23,717 nucleotides of DNA from Phellopilus nigrolimitatus (Eukaryota; Basidiomycota; Agaricomycetes; Hymenochaetales; Hymenochaetaceae): NCBI GenBank assembly GCA_021029095.1, contig JAJOHG010000389.1, forward strand, positions 1 through 23,717. Reading direction: 5' to 3'. Shown here piece by piece: positions 10,461-20,465 of the stretch (positions are counted from its first letter, which is position 1; every line of letters starts with the position of its first letter). The notes beneath the pieces are model-generated. The model worked only from the letters and a program-made list of their open reading frames with translations. It was not told where the DNA came from and ran no database searches. The translations under genes and the position numbers were made by a program.

Positions 10461-10553
10461 GCACCTGTAGAGTTCCCGCTTTTGGCAACCAGCTCTTCCG
10501 TCGACTCGGAGGAGAGTCGAGCATTGCAACCGCAGAAGTTTTATGTTGTTATG

Positions 10554-10652
10554 TTATTTCCTCGCCCGCTCGAGGAAGCTTTGCGGGTTGTACAGCGGGA
10601 GATCGACGTCTTCGATGAAATCGAAGCGATAAAGGAGTGTCCTGGGGGAATT
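10554..10652 (-). CDS. Orphan terminal exon of an unidentified gene
   Basis: On the minus strand a strong acceptor (TTTCCTCAG) at 10653 opens a 32-codon frame ending in TAA at 10556-10554. It reads RFDFIEDVDLPLYNPQ in its middle and has clear C/G third-position bias, so it looks like real coding sequence. I could not join it convincingly to an upstream exon in 10660-10985, and it is not part of the Dus4 or LEA-like models as read. It may be the last exon of a small gene, an alternative Dus4 3' end, or a gene relic. Confidence 0.3.
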   Translation of the reverse strand, partial: NSPRTLLYRFDFIEDVDLPLYNPQSFLERARK

Positions 10653-10985
10653 CTGAGGAAAGTGAGAGAGGACAGAGGGATGTATAAAGGCGGTATTTGA
10701 TGCTGTATAGATCATTTCTCCCCGGGGAACTGTCCTACCAAGCAGAGTGCATTCCCATTCGTATATGCAGTGGACACTGTGCCGTTGTGTTTTAGAATAT
10801 CCTCCCCACGGATATCATGACCGTTGAATCATGTCCGCCGCCGTGATATGAATACTCGTGAATGGCGGGAGCGTACAAGAGTTTTAGAGTTATCGATTGC
10901 ACTCCAGGACAGAAAGAAAATGCGGGAGAGTACGCAGGGTTGCATCTGTGGGAGTGGAGGGAGGATAGGTGTCGCATAAGCATCA

Positions 10986-12547
10986 CTAGTAGGTAGGGCG
11001 CGCGAAATCAAGACTGCGGCTTTCTTCGAGGTAATCGATGACTCCTGCGTAGGAGTTCAGGGTGTTAAGGTTGACGCGGTCGTTGCGCGACAGTTGGGAT
11101 TCGAGCATATACGCCCTGTAAAACATCGACCGGTCTCCATGAGTCCATTGGCCTCAAAAGAAAGCAAGAAGAGACCGACAGGTGCCGCTGGAAGAGCGGG
11201 AAAATGAGTCCGTAGTCCGTGGAAATGTGTACAAATTTCTAATTGACGAAAGCAGATGTCAGAATGTTTAAGTCAGGGGATTTCACAAAATCCAGACCTC
11301 TACAGCTTCCGGAGGGGTGACCTCGTATCCAGAGAACAGCGCCTATACCGAACGTATCTTTCCATGAGTTCTCTTTTTTGAGCTTATTCGACATCGTGAC
11401 CTACAGGATTCGCCAGCAGCCCCCGCGCGCTCATCACACCGTTAGCACGCGTTTCTTTCCTGATCGTCTTCACTTCAGCCATGCTCCATGCATCGCCGTT
11501 CGCGACCACCGGTACAGCGCCCTTTGCAGCCGAAACGGAGAAGGCGATGGAGGAGAGCGAGACGGGTTGTGTGGACGCCTGACGCCGCGTCCGGCCGTGC
11601 ACGGTTATGTGCGAAACGCCAGCGTGAATCGCTGGATGGCAAGAAATTCAGTCAAAAATGTTGCAAAAAAATAAGATACTGCCGAAATGTACCCGTCTGG
11701 ATCAATTGATCAGTCATTCTAAGAATAAGGGTCATAAGCTGAGCTCGTTCAGCTGTTGCAAAAAAACAAAATCGATCATTCACTTTAAATCTTCGTCAAC
11801 TCTGATTTTGATAGATATCGGGAACGACGAATCTACACGGTTCTTGGCCATGCGCACAATGTCAGAGATGACATCTGGATGGCGGAGGAGCCAGCAGCCG
11901 ATCTGTTCTTTGTATGCCCATCCTTGCGGACATCCTACCAACAATAACGTTAAGCTCTAACATCTTTCTTTGGAGTTCTCTTAGAATCTTACCGCAATTA
12001 AGATCCACACCATCCACATAAGGCCGAATCAACTCAACCGCGTCGGCGAAGTGCCGTGCTTCACTCGCTGCAAATTGTGCGATGAGCGCACCGCGCACGC
12101 GTTCCTGCCCAGCCTTCTGCGCAGACAGCTCCGACGGTGCTTCGTCCAGCTGTGCCAAATTTGATGGTCGCCGTCTTTCTTCTAAGATGAAAGAGCCGCG
12201 CTCCAGAGAGGACGTCGAGAAATCTGCTAGTCTCGCGTGTGCAGAGCGGGAGAACTCGGCGGCGAGGATCATGGGCGTGTGGGTGATGTGGCAGTCGTAT
12301 AGAGACACTAGATGTCTGAATGGCACTGTAGAGCATATTTGTGAGCAGAGATGCGCTACTGTGCTATACATGAACACTCAACGCTTGCTGTAGCGGACCA
12401 TAGGAGCTGAGACGAGAAAGAGAAAATATCAAACTTTGAACACGCACGAAGACCTTTGAAATTTGCGAACACACCTGCGACATTGATTCCATCGAATCGC
12501 TCGAGCATCTCATGCGGTGGAATGATAGAGACATCTTCCTTAGACAT
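10986..12547 (-). CDS. DUS4: tRNA-dihydrouridine synthase, Dus4 type
   Basis: FMN enzyme reducing D-loop uridines of tRNA (positions 20a/20b for Dus4). Nine minus-strand exons, 12547-12475, 12406-12383, 12325-11993, 11934-11784, 11718-11693, 11631-11405, 11342-11298, 11238-11180 and 11115-10986, close to 355 residues; I recall yeast Dus4 as about 367. Motifs in order: APMVRYSKLPFR at the N-terminal flavin strand, LIAQFAA, DLNCGCPQGWA with the presumed catalytic Cys145, SIKIRV, HITVHGRTR, PVVANGD for FMN phosphate binding, and MSARGLLANP. The C-terminal helical domain begins near GYEVTPPEAVE and runs through SQLSRNDRVNLN. Residues about 72-110 form an insertion (charged, SFILEERRRP region) before the LIAQFAA strand. 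Two exons are only 24 and 26 nt. The donor GTCGGT at 11179 is weak but required by the frame. It shares a divergent promoter with the gene at 12771. Confidence 0.9.
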
Positions 12548-12619
12548 TTTCTATACAGTAATGTGAAATGAGATGACTTCCAGTGACCTTCAGTTAGAAA
12601 AACAGCAGACGCCGGGGTT

Positions 12620-12633
12620 TGCCGAGTTCGGCA
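12620..12633. promoter_or_regulatory. Near-palindromic motif TGCCGAGTTCGGCA (copy 2)
   Basis: Inverted half-sites TGCCGA and TCGGCA are separated by GT. It lies about 73 bases from the Dus4 ATG and 138 from the membrane-protein ATG. It matches the copy at 10447-10460 at 13 of 14 bases, and both are preceded by TT. Confidence 0.45.
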
Positions 12634-12653
12634 TCAGCGGATCAGATCGAAGA

Positions 12654-12674
12654 ATGTCGCCTAACAGCGCCTAA
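12654..12674 (+). other. Upstream ORF of six codons
   Basis: ATG at 12654 opens MSPNSA and stops at TAA 12672-12674, about 97 bases before the main start at 12771. If it lies in the leader it would lower translation of the membrane-protein mRNA. Confidence 0.35.
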
Positions 12675-12770
12675 CCCGCCGCTCCCCAGAGGCGGTGAAC
12701 GGCGAGGCACCCTCAGCGCTCGCCCTGTTCTCTACCACAACCTCCACGACGTCCACGACGAGCCCCGGTC

Positions 12771-13538
12771 ATGTCCAACGGCGCGAGATACGACAAAGCT
12801 CTTCTCGACAATGCCCCGGAGGTCACGTCGCAACAGCGGCAGGTGTGTAGCTAATGGACGCCTCCATCAGGACAGTTACTGATACCTAACGTTCTCCTTT
12901 GATAACAGCGATTCTATGATGCGGACCTCCTCTACGACGACGCCAACCAGCAGCATGGCGCACGCAACCCGAACGGCACGCCTGCGCCCGGTGTCGGCGC
13001 AACCGCGGTAGCGCGCTCGAATACACTCGGGCGGCCGAACGCAGACGTCGAAACCGGCCGCACGAAGGAGTACGCGCCGCTCCCCCCGCCCTCGGTGCGC
13101 GCGCGGCCATGGTACAAGTCGCGCGTGGGCATCCTCGCGATCATTGTGCTGGTGCTCGTCGTGATCGGTGCCGTCGTCGGCGGGGCGGTGGGCGGCACGC
13201 AGGCGAACAAGAACAAGAACGGCAACAAGGGCGTCGTGCAGACCACGTTCACGGCACCACAGTCCACGGCGTCTTCGTCTTCGTCTCCGCCTCAAAGCGG
13301 CGGGCAAGGGGCGGGCATTTCTGGGTCGAGTGGCCAAGGGTCGGTCGCTACGGACTCGCAGTCGGTGACGGGTTCAGCGCCTACGTCATCGGCGGCGACG
13401 ACGGCAGCGGCAACGACAACGGCGACAACGGCGACAACGAGTACGGGGCAGGCGGGGGTGGGGCAAAATGGTGCCGAAAATTTGTTCTCGGGCGTCGCGA
13501 AGCGAAATCCATGGAGAAGAGTTGCCATCGTCGATTGA
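12771..13538 (+). CDS. Single-pass membrane protein with Ser/Thr-rich tail, function unknown
   Basis: Exons 12771-12842 and 12909-13538 (intron GTGTGT...AACAG) give 233 residues. The N-terminal about 108 residues are hydrophilic, with a Tyr/Asp/Pro-containing head (RFYDADLLYDDA). Next comes one transmembrane helix (VGILAIIVLVLVVIGAVVGG) preceded by basic residues (ARPWYKSR) and followed by a Lys/Asn hinge and an extended Ser/Thr/Ala/Gly tail to NPWRRVAIVD. The Arg/Lys cluster before the helix suggests type II topology with the tail outside or luminal. In basidiomycetes a similar head-plus-helix layout precedes secreted enzyme domains such as beta-glucanases, but no enzyme domain follows here. 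It could be a short wall-sensor-like protein or a remnant of a longer one. I do not recognise an orthologue. Confidence 0.75.
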
Positions 13539-14070
13539 ATCGAGTAGCACATGCTCTCGTACTTACTGCGAACTGATACACTGGGAGGAGTTGTGGGATG
13601 TTCATGAGGGAATGTATTGTGACCTACATATGTAATGGGACTGCTAATCTTGTGTTGCGTATGTACTTCGAAAGTCGTCTTGCTTATGCGGATTCTAATT
13701 ATTTTATTCTCGTTCCCTCGAGATGCAGATAAATATGAGTTTTCCTATTATCAGGCTAGGTGATGACGATATTTGAAATTGAACAGATCTACTGTAATGT
13801 TATAATTCCTGAAACCGATCGAAAGATGCCACAAGATGCAAAGGAGAAAATATGCAGAACACATCGTCATGTTACAAAACGCGTATCTCTGCAAGGTATT
13901 TTTAATTATTGTTTATGCAGGTTAAAATAATCATGAATTATTCGTTCATCTTCCACCTCATCCCATCCCCCTGCCACCTGAAGGCGTCTTATGGGTTGTA
14001 CATCTCCGAACGTCAAGCTTCATGGTACCTTCGCTGGTTCCGGGTTTGTGTCGTACTTGTGAGTCTAGTT
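13539..14070. other. Spacer without recognisable gene
   Basis: AT-rich sequence, probably the convergent 3' ends of the genes at 12771 and 14071. A short open stretch on the minus strand near 13910-13990 after a CTTCAG acceptor might be a further 3' exon of the downstream gene, but the implied donor is weak. Confidence 0.45.
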
Positions 14071-16169
14071 TCATGCATCAGTCTGCCCGTGCGTTCTGTT
14101 TCGTTTCGGACTCCACAGGTTTGCGACCTTGAAGTTCCGGAGCTCGGACGTCACGCTCGCCCTCGTCCTCACTGGCGAAGATTCGTAGCCTCTATTTGGT
14201 ACATGTAGTGGGGGAGACGAGGGAGAGGCAGGTGCGGTAGCGGCTTTCTTCCCGCCGTTAGACCGCCCGAACTGCATGGAGAGCCGACGCATGAAGCTGA
14301 AGCGCGTTTTTTCGGGAGAAGTGGGTTGCACAGACTCCGCATTACGACCAAACTCAAACTCTGCTTGCGTTCTCTCTTGCGGCCGGATGGTGTCTAGAGA
14401 GAGCAGAGCCGATGTAGAGGAAAACCTCGGAAGGGGACGCGGTGTAGTCGAGCGACCCCTCCCACTGCGAACTCTCTTCTTGCGATCTCTTCTTTCACGA
14501 CCTCTCCCCTCGCGACTCCTCTCCTCGCGACCTCGACCTTTCCTCTTGCCATGACGGGACCTAGCAACATTGCGAGCAGCTGAGGGGAAGACGGACTCGT
14601 GCGGAGTGGTTCCTGCAGTTTTGCTCGTCGCACGGTTCGACGATGTCAGAAAGCGAAGCGCGGCGCATATGGCGCGTCTGCTCCCTGCCGGCCCTATTGA
14701 AGCTCGCAATGCGCTTTCGCGTCGCTCCCAGAAAACGGTGAAGCTTTGACGGTGAGCGTAAGGGAAGAGGCGCGGTAGTGGGGAAATACCCACGATGTCC
14801 GTCAGAGGGTTCCGAGGCCGTAGAGCGCGACTTTGATCTAGGCGATAAAAGAGACGCAGAGGAATGTGCGGGAGAAGGAGCGATTTCATATCTCGGGTAA
14901 GAGCTAGGTATCGAAGCAGGGCGCAGAGGAATGCACAGGAAAAGGGGAAATGTCGTGTTCGGAGTCAGAGCGTATGAAGTTCGGAGACAAGTACATCGCG
15001 GAAGAGGTGCGCGAGTCCAAAGTCAGCCCGAGGGACACAGACGACAAATTCGCAACCGCACGCATCGGTGTGCCGTACTCTCCCTGCTCAGACAGCGCAT
15101 CATCGAACACAGCGTGCTCTCCATCGTTCCTGAATGGGTACTCGTCGCAGTCTCCATACTCATCACAAGTCTCATACCCTGCGTCGTGCTCTTCGTCGGA
15201 ATCCGGCCCTTCTTGCGTTGCATCTGCACTTGAAAGCGTCCGCACGAAGTGTCGGCGATGGCCACATGTACATTCCGAGTTAATCAGAGGACTCGTATGC
15301 GTAATTTTCTGCTGGGCGTCGCTGGAATTGGAAAAGGAAGCCGGAAATGGCCCGATAAACGAGTCTTCAAAGGCCATTTCGACAGGTCCTGCCACATACT
15401 GCGTGCCACCGATCTCCGGCCACTGTTCCGCGTTCGAGACTGCATCGCCTTTGTCCTTTTCGGAGACCCCGACCACTGTAAAGAAAGAGTGCACTTCGTC
15501 GGCGTCTTCTTTTGCAACGTCATATCGCAGTTCATCGATGCTGTCGTGCGCATTGGCCTCAGAGCGTGATTTCCAGAAGGTTGGGCTTTGGAGCGGTTTG
15601 TGCGGTCTGGCGAGGCACAGTATCGTTGAGAGACCGCCTGAGGAAGTCACCATCTCGAGTAAGGGACTGAGAGCAGGATGGTCCTTCGCCTCTGGATTCA
15701 AACGCACATAATGCGCGAATGGGGGGAAGTATGTCGCAGGAGGAAGATGAGGAAGTGAGAAGGAAGTGAAAGCGAAAGGTTGTCTAGGAAACAAATTATC
15801 AATATAAGCATGCGAACTGGTGGTGTTCTGTGGCGAGGGCCGCGAGGATCGAGCCGACAGCGCTGAAATATGGAAGCGAGGTGTTTCTTTTGGCTTTGCG
15901 GATATGTTTTCCCCATTTCTTACCTGAACGACCACATCGTTCTTCAGGAGTCTATCATCCCAGTGTGAGTATGGTTTTCTTTTTAGACGTCGCCAAGTTG
16001 ATGAAGATGAAAAGCTGGAGACGGGATGACCATGTTTATCTTGTAGTCGTATAACTCTACGATTATGCTGTTCGTCTGCTTCAGAGGTTTTCCTGTGGGC
16101 TGCCATCGAAGCTTGCAATTTCTGAAATCCTCCGCTTAATAGTTCGGTACCTTCGAGATGTATAGGCAT
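14071..16169 (-). CDS. Large disordered hypothetical protein
   Basis: I do not recognise the family. A five-exon minus-strand model, 16169-16023, 15951-15924, 15862-14995, 14903-14634 and 14560-14071, closes to 600 residues and removes all frame conflicts. The first two introns (71 and 61 nt) are good; the third and fourth (91 and 73 nt, donors GTACTT and GTGCGA) are inferred mainly because the frame changes there. Visible parts in order: an N-terminal start MPIHLEGTELL; a Pro/Phe-rich segment (SLPHLPPATYFPPFAHYV); a CTCGHRRH motif; an acidic Asp/Glu/Tyr-rich stretch; a Ser/Pro/Arg-rich region; a repetitive Arg-Glu-Gly basic block; and a tail with SFMRRLSMQFGRSNGGKK. Ser/Thr-rich sequence with R-R-x-S sites suggests a phosphorylated scaffold. 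If introns 3 and 4 are wrong, the gene carries two frameshifts. Confidence 0.5.
14460..14545 (-). repeat. Imperfect coding repeat of Arg/Glu/Gly block
   Basis: Degenerate 12-18 bp units around TCGCGA-like cores encode alternating basic/acidic residues (GREERSREGRGRERRD) in the last exon of the disordered protein. Confidence 0.5.
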
Positions 16170-16815
16170 TCCTGAGATCCCAAAGAGACAAAAGCAAACT
16201 GCGTACGTCGAGCTGTTTTTCTTTTCTCTCAACCTTCCGAGAAATACGCAATATGCAAAGTTAAAGACACGATAAGTTTGCGAGTAACCAGGCCTGAAAG
16301 GTGGACGCATAATGGAGTCCTTTGTATCTCTTCATACCCTGCAAAGGACAGTGCTTTGACGTGTACTCGGTTGAGGCGAAATCCCCCTTTAACAGTCATG
16401 TTGATGGAGTAGGCCACATTTGTGTGGCCAGAAGACGATGCGAGCAAAGTGTACGTGTACTTAGGCGAGGCTGCCCAATGTGCCTAAGAAGGGGTGTCCT
16501 GGCTCATGAGGTGCTCTCGCGCTCTTTTTTTCTTCTGCCTATTTTCTTAGAGAGTTCAAGAGACCATCCAATGTAGTTAAAACAGAGAAAGCAGAAGAGA
16601 CTATTGGATCTAAGGTGGTCAGAAGTTATGTGGCAAATTTGCGTAAATGTGTGATTAGGTAAGATGTTGAGGCTCATCGACGATCATTATGTAACAAAGG
16701 CTGCCTGCCTCTTCGTTCACAAAGGACTCTCATAGCTGGCTTGTCTCGTCCCCATTCCATGCACTCAGAAATACTAATAGCTACAGACTGCAATCACACT
16801 GGCCTGACCTTTCAC

Positions 16816-16842
16816 TATACTGTCTACACTGTCTATACTGTC
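16816..16842 (+). repeat. 9-bp tandem repeat, three copies
   Basis: TATACTGTC, TACACTGTC, TATACTGTC follow head to tail; too short to infer a role. Confidence 0.8.
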
Positions 16843-17342
16843 AGCTGTCTTCCATATCCTAGCACTGCGCCTATACGACATATCCGAATCAACGACGCGA
16901 CTGTAGCTGACGACGGTTATAAAGCTCCATCTATCATTCCAGGCTGCTTACTTCATGACGCAGGGAGCAGCCCACCTGCGGCAAAATATGATAATGTCAA
17001 AGGACGTGAGGTGGATGTCAATGTCGAAAGATGTGAGGAGTGATGGTCGTAAGGTATCTTTTTCTACGCACTCTGCGAATACTGACGGCGTTGCGGGTGA
17101 AATATTGCCTGGCACTCGATGAGAGAATGCAAGTTATATCTGCTTTCGATAGCCTCTAGTGATTTGTCAAACACTCGAGTTACTTGTGTTCGCAGCTTCA
17201 GACCTCGAATTTACTGTGTCGTCTTGGTGTACGTCGCACTTTTCTGATTGGGCAGAGCTCGATATCCGGTGCCCAGTTTTGCCTGCCATCTACAAGATAT
17301 ATTCTAGCGACCAAATCTGTTCCTCAGGTAGGGGGGCAGTAC

Positions 17343-17380
17343 CGCCCCGTGTTCGCCCCGTGTTCGCCCCGCCCCGTGTC
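17343..17380 (+). repeat. GC-rich 11-bp tandem repeat
   Basis: Two copies of CGCCCCGTGTT are followed by a related CGCCCCGCCCCGTGT unit, an isolated GC-rich patch in AT-rich spacer. Confidence 0.75.
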
Positions 17381-19004
17381 ATAGCTTCAGGTCGTTCCGT
17401 GGACCCACATGTGCAAATACTGTCGGCGTCTCCGATGTGCTCTGATATTTAATCGATGCTTTTTACCGAGGGTTTATGATTAATTGCTTGCTGATAGGGG
17501 CAGAATCGTGGATTTCCATCATAGATTTTCAGATGGTGCATCCGTCCGTGTCTCAGAATGACGGTGCGGTGCGCCACGATGGCTTAGATTGAGCGAGGCT
17601 TCGAAAAGGGTGGTTATTGGTGGAATTACTATGCGGTACGTCTCAGATTCATCTTAAGTCGGCGCAATATGCGCTGCATACGTTTTTAGCAAAGATTTAC
17701 TGACGTTTTCCCCTGCTTATCGTTACAGTAATAGTGAAGCCAGTTAGTATGTGTTACCATAACCCCCAGTTTTATTGCTTATGGTATAAGTCATAAGGCG
17801 TGATTTACGCTTGGCTTTGTCATTGGCTTGATTCTGTGCTGTGCTGCATTTTTTTCGTCGCTTCTTCAAGTGTTGTGCCGGTGCGTGCTCGAATCAGCAA
17901 CCTCGTTGTACTCTGCGCGACTACCAGGGCCCGTGTTATCATGCAGTCTGCGTATGGTCGTGCAAGCTTAGCGCTTTGTTGAAGTGCTATTCCGCGCATA
18001 CATTTGTTCTCTTTGAGGTATTATGAAGGAGTGTGAAGGTCTTTGCCATGCCGAAGCGATTCAACATGATCTGCTAATGGTCTACCAACGTTCCAGGTTC
18101 TGTCTGGCGATAAACTCTAATCGACGTGTCTAGTTATCGTGCTACTTTTCTGCCCGTCTGTTTCTACGCTTGCCAATGCTCCTATGGCTTGGGCGCGTTT
18201 TTTCTTCGATAGCACAACGTTACGTTATCCGGATGCTTGAACGACGTTGTCTATCTAGTTCCTGCACGAGTTGGTCTTCCTGTCTGATGGGCATTTCTCG
18301 CTAGCCTTGGCGACTTTGTATTGGCACAAGGCTCGGAACGTGTCTCCGATCTCCCGCAACAGGCACAGCCGCAGGACTGATGACGGATGCCGCACTTCCC
18401 CATTTCCGAAGGCATGGCTGGACAAGGTTGAAAGGCGTCCCCCGAGCAGGATTTCAAGGCATCTTTGCTCAGGTCCGTATCGTTCTTCTCCTTCTCCCTT
18501 GTTTTCATTTCATATTCACTCAAATACTAGTTATATTCGCGCTCGAGGGACGGGATCACAAGACTAGACTATTGGAAGACGCAGGGGAGGAATAAGAAGG
18601 TCTTCGTAGAACTTCGTTTTCGCAAACTACACTCCGACGTCGTGTTTATAGCGTGCGACAGACCGCTTTCAACCTCATCGAACCCTGTAACGCCACACGG
18701 ATTACCATAATGGGTAGCCATTCTACACGTGTCCTTCTTTAACGGGAGTTGTACTTGATACGAACTAGGCAACTGCTCACGGTCACAGTTGTGCGTTGTT
18801 GATTGGCGGCTAGCAAGACCCTCAATCTTTTTCGGGATGGTTGTTTGTACTGCATTCGGTCAAGATGCTCATGGCAGTTGAACTCAACTTTTCCTTCAAA
18901 TATGACATGGTTCTCTACCGATCGCCGCATCGTCAACTCCTTTTCCTCCTCACCCAACATTCCGAACCTGCTACCGTCCCGCGATCATCCATAATACACC
19001 CGCG

Positions 19005-20465
19005 ATGACGATGGACCCAACCTACCCACTCTACTCAATTTGTGCCTTCGTTTCGTTCGTCATCGTCTTGATCCCGCTCCCTTGGCACCTGCAGGCATGG
19101 AATGTCGGGACGTGCTCATACATGATCTGGACGGCGATTGCTTGTCTCAACCAGTTCGTAAACTCGATCGTCTGGAAGGACAATGCTATAAACTGGGCCC
19201 CGGTGTGGTGCGACATATGTAAGTCCTCACGAGTGCATGCGTGGCTTTAACTAATCCAATTTTTCTAAGCCTCGCGAATAATCATTGCGACTTCCGTCGC
19301 GATTCCGGCAGCCTCCCTCTCCATCACTCGCCGCTTGTACAAAATCTCCCGTGTTCAAGCTGTCGTGGCAAGCCAAAAAGAGGTAATACAATTTCGTTTT
19401 CTCCTTGCTCAACATACAGTTGCTGACTTGAATTATCCGCAGAGGCGACGTGAGATGGCCATTGATTTGTCGTTAGTCGTCGGCCTACCTGTCCTCGTCA
19501 TGATTTTGTGTATGTCAACTGTCGATCACGACGCTAGACACGTGCTGATAGTGTTACGTAGATTTTTTCGTCCAAGGTCATCGCTTTGACATCTTTGAGG
19601 AGATGGGTTGCTTCCAGTCACTTTAAACACTCCGCCGTCGTATTTCCTCGTCTGGATGTGGCCTCTCTTACTCGGATTAATCTCGATGGTCTACTGCGTG
19701 CTTACGGTCTCAACGTTCCTTAAGCGCCGAAGGGAGATGAGCCAATTCCTCAGCAGCAACTCTCAGATCACCTTCTCCCGTTACTTCCGCCTTATGGTTC
19801 TCGCGATGATGGACACTTTCTTGACCGTTCCGCTGGCATCCTTCGCCATTTGGCTAAACGCGGTCGAGTCGACCATCTCACCGTGGCACGGCCTCGCGGA
19901 CGCACACTTTGATTTCAGCGCGGTTGACCAAATCCCCGCTGTCTTGTGGCGCTTGAGCAAGTGGACCGTACTCTCATTCTATCTCGACCGTTGGTTCATC
20001 ATTTTTTGCGCGGCCGTGTTCTTCGCGTTCTTCGGCTTCGCAGAGGAAAGTCGCAAGAACTATTACAAAATATACTGGACTATCGCGAAACGTTTCGGCT
20101 ACTATCCGGCATCGAGGAGCCACACGCACACGAGTTTGTCCGCGTGTCGCACTCCGAGACTCCCTACTATGTCCAGCTCGCGCGGGATCGATATTACCAA
20201 GAAGGGAACACATGAGAAGCGAGGCTCGTTCATTTCATCTGTCGACGGGTTGTCAACGTCATTCACCGTTGACACGATCTATGGCGAGCACAAATTGGCT
20301 TCGTCGGAGGACATCTCGCTATCGCCAGTCGACGTTGTGTTCAAGGATGACGATGACCTCGCTGCGCGTCGGCACAGTACGTTACCCGTTCTTCCGATGA
20401 TATCAGTCGAGAAGCCTTTGCCAACGCGACCGCCCCGCCCCGCCTCGCTCGGCGACATGGTGTAA
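19005..20465 (+). CDS. Ste3-like pheromone receptor 1 (one apparent frameshift)
   Basis: Seven-transmembrane fungal mating-pheromone receptor (class D GPCR) of the plasma membrane. Exons 19005-19218, 19270-19382, 19443-19509 and 19562-20465. Family landmarks in order: SFVIVLIPLPWHLQAWN in TM1; NSIVWKDN and WCDI leading into TM3; RRLYKIS loop; YFFVQGHRFDIFEEMGC before TM5; SRYFRLMVLAMMD in TM6; HFDFSAVDQIPA; and YLDRWFIIF in TM7. A cytoplasmic tail of about 140 residues is Ser/Thr-rich and ends SLGDMV. After EEMGCF the frame changes: bases 19615-19616 are a codon with one base missing, and PVTLNTPPSYFL continues in another frame. No intron of credible size fixes this without deleting the conserved block. 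With the base restored the product would be about 432 residues. A second ATG two codons in (19011) could also start. Confidence 0.9.

Larger units (their letters stand above)
12548..12770. promoter_or_regulatory. Divergent promoter between Dus4 and the membrane-protein gene
   Basis: Only 223 bases separate the two start codons. The region carries the near-palindrome at 12620-12633 and, on the plus side, a six-codon upstream ORF at 12654-12674. Confidence 0.6.
16170..19004. other. Gene-poor spacer, about 2.8 kb
   Basis: No gene recognised. It contains the promoter side of both flanking genes and two small tandem repeats (16816-16842 and 17343-17380). I scanned both strands by eye for a short ORF ending C-a-a-A-stop, the usual pheromone precursor tail, and found none. 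Confidence 0.5.

Noticed and set aside
10446..10700. 84-codon plus-strand ORF
   Set aside because: Codon bias is better on the opposite strand (orphan exon 10554-10652) and the start overlaps the promoter motif.
14071..14889. Separate 272-codon gene starting at ATG 14889
   Set aside because: The first two thirds of that frame look like the wrong frame of a coding exon; the alternative frame gives better sequence and joins by introns to the upstream exons.
16441..16489. Short frame ending with Cys-Ala-stop near 16487 as a pheromone tail
   Set aside because: The Cys is the penultimate residue, not the fourth from the end.
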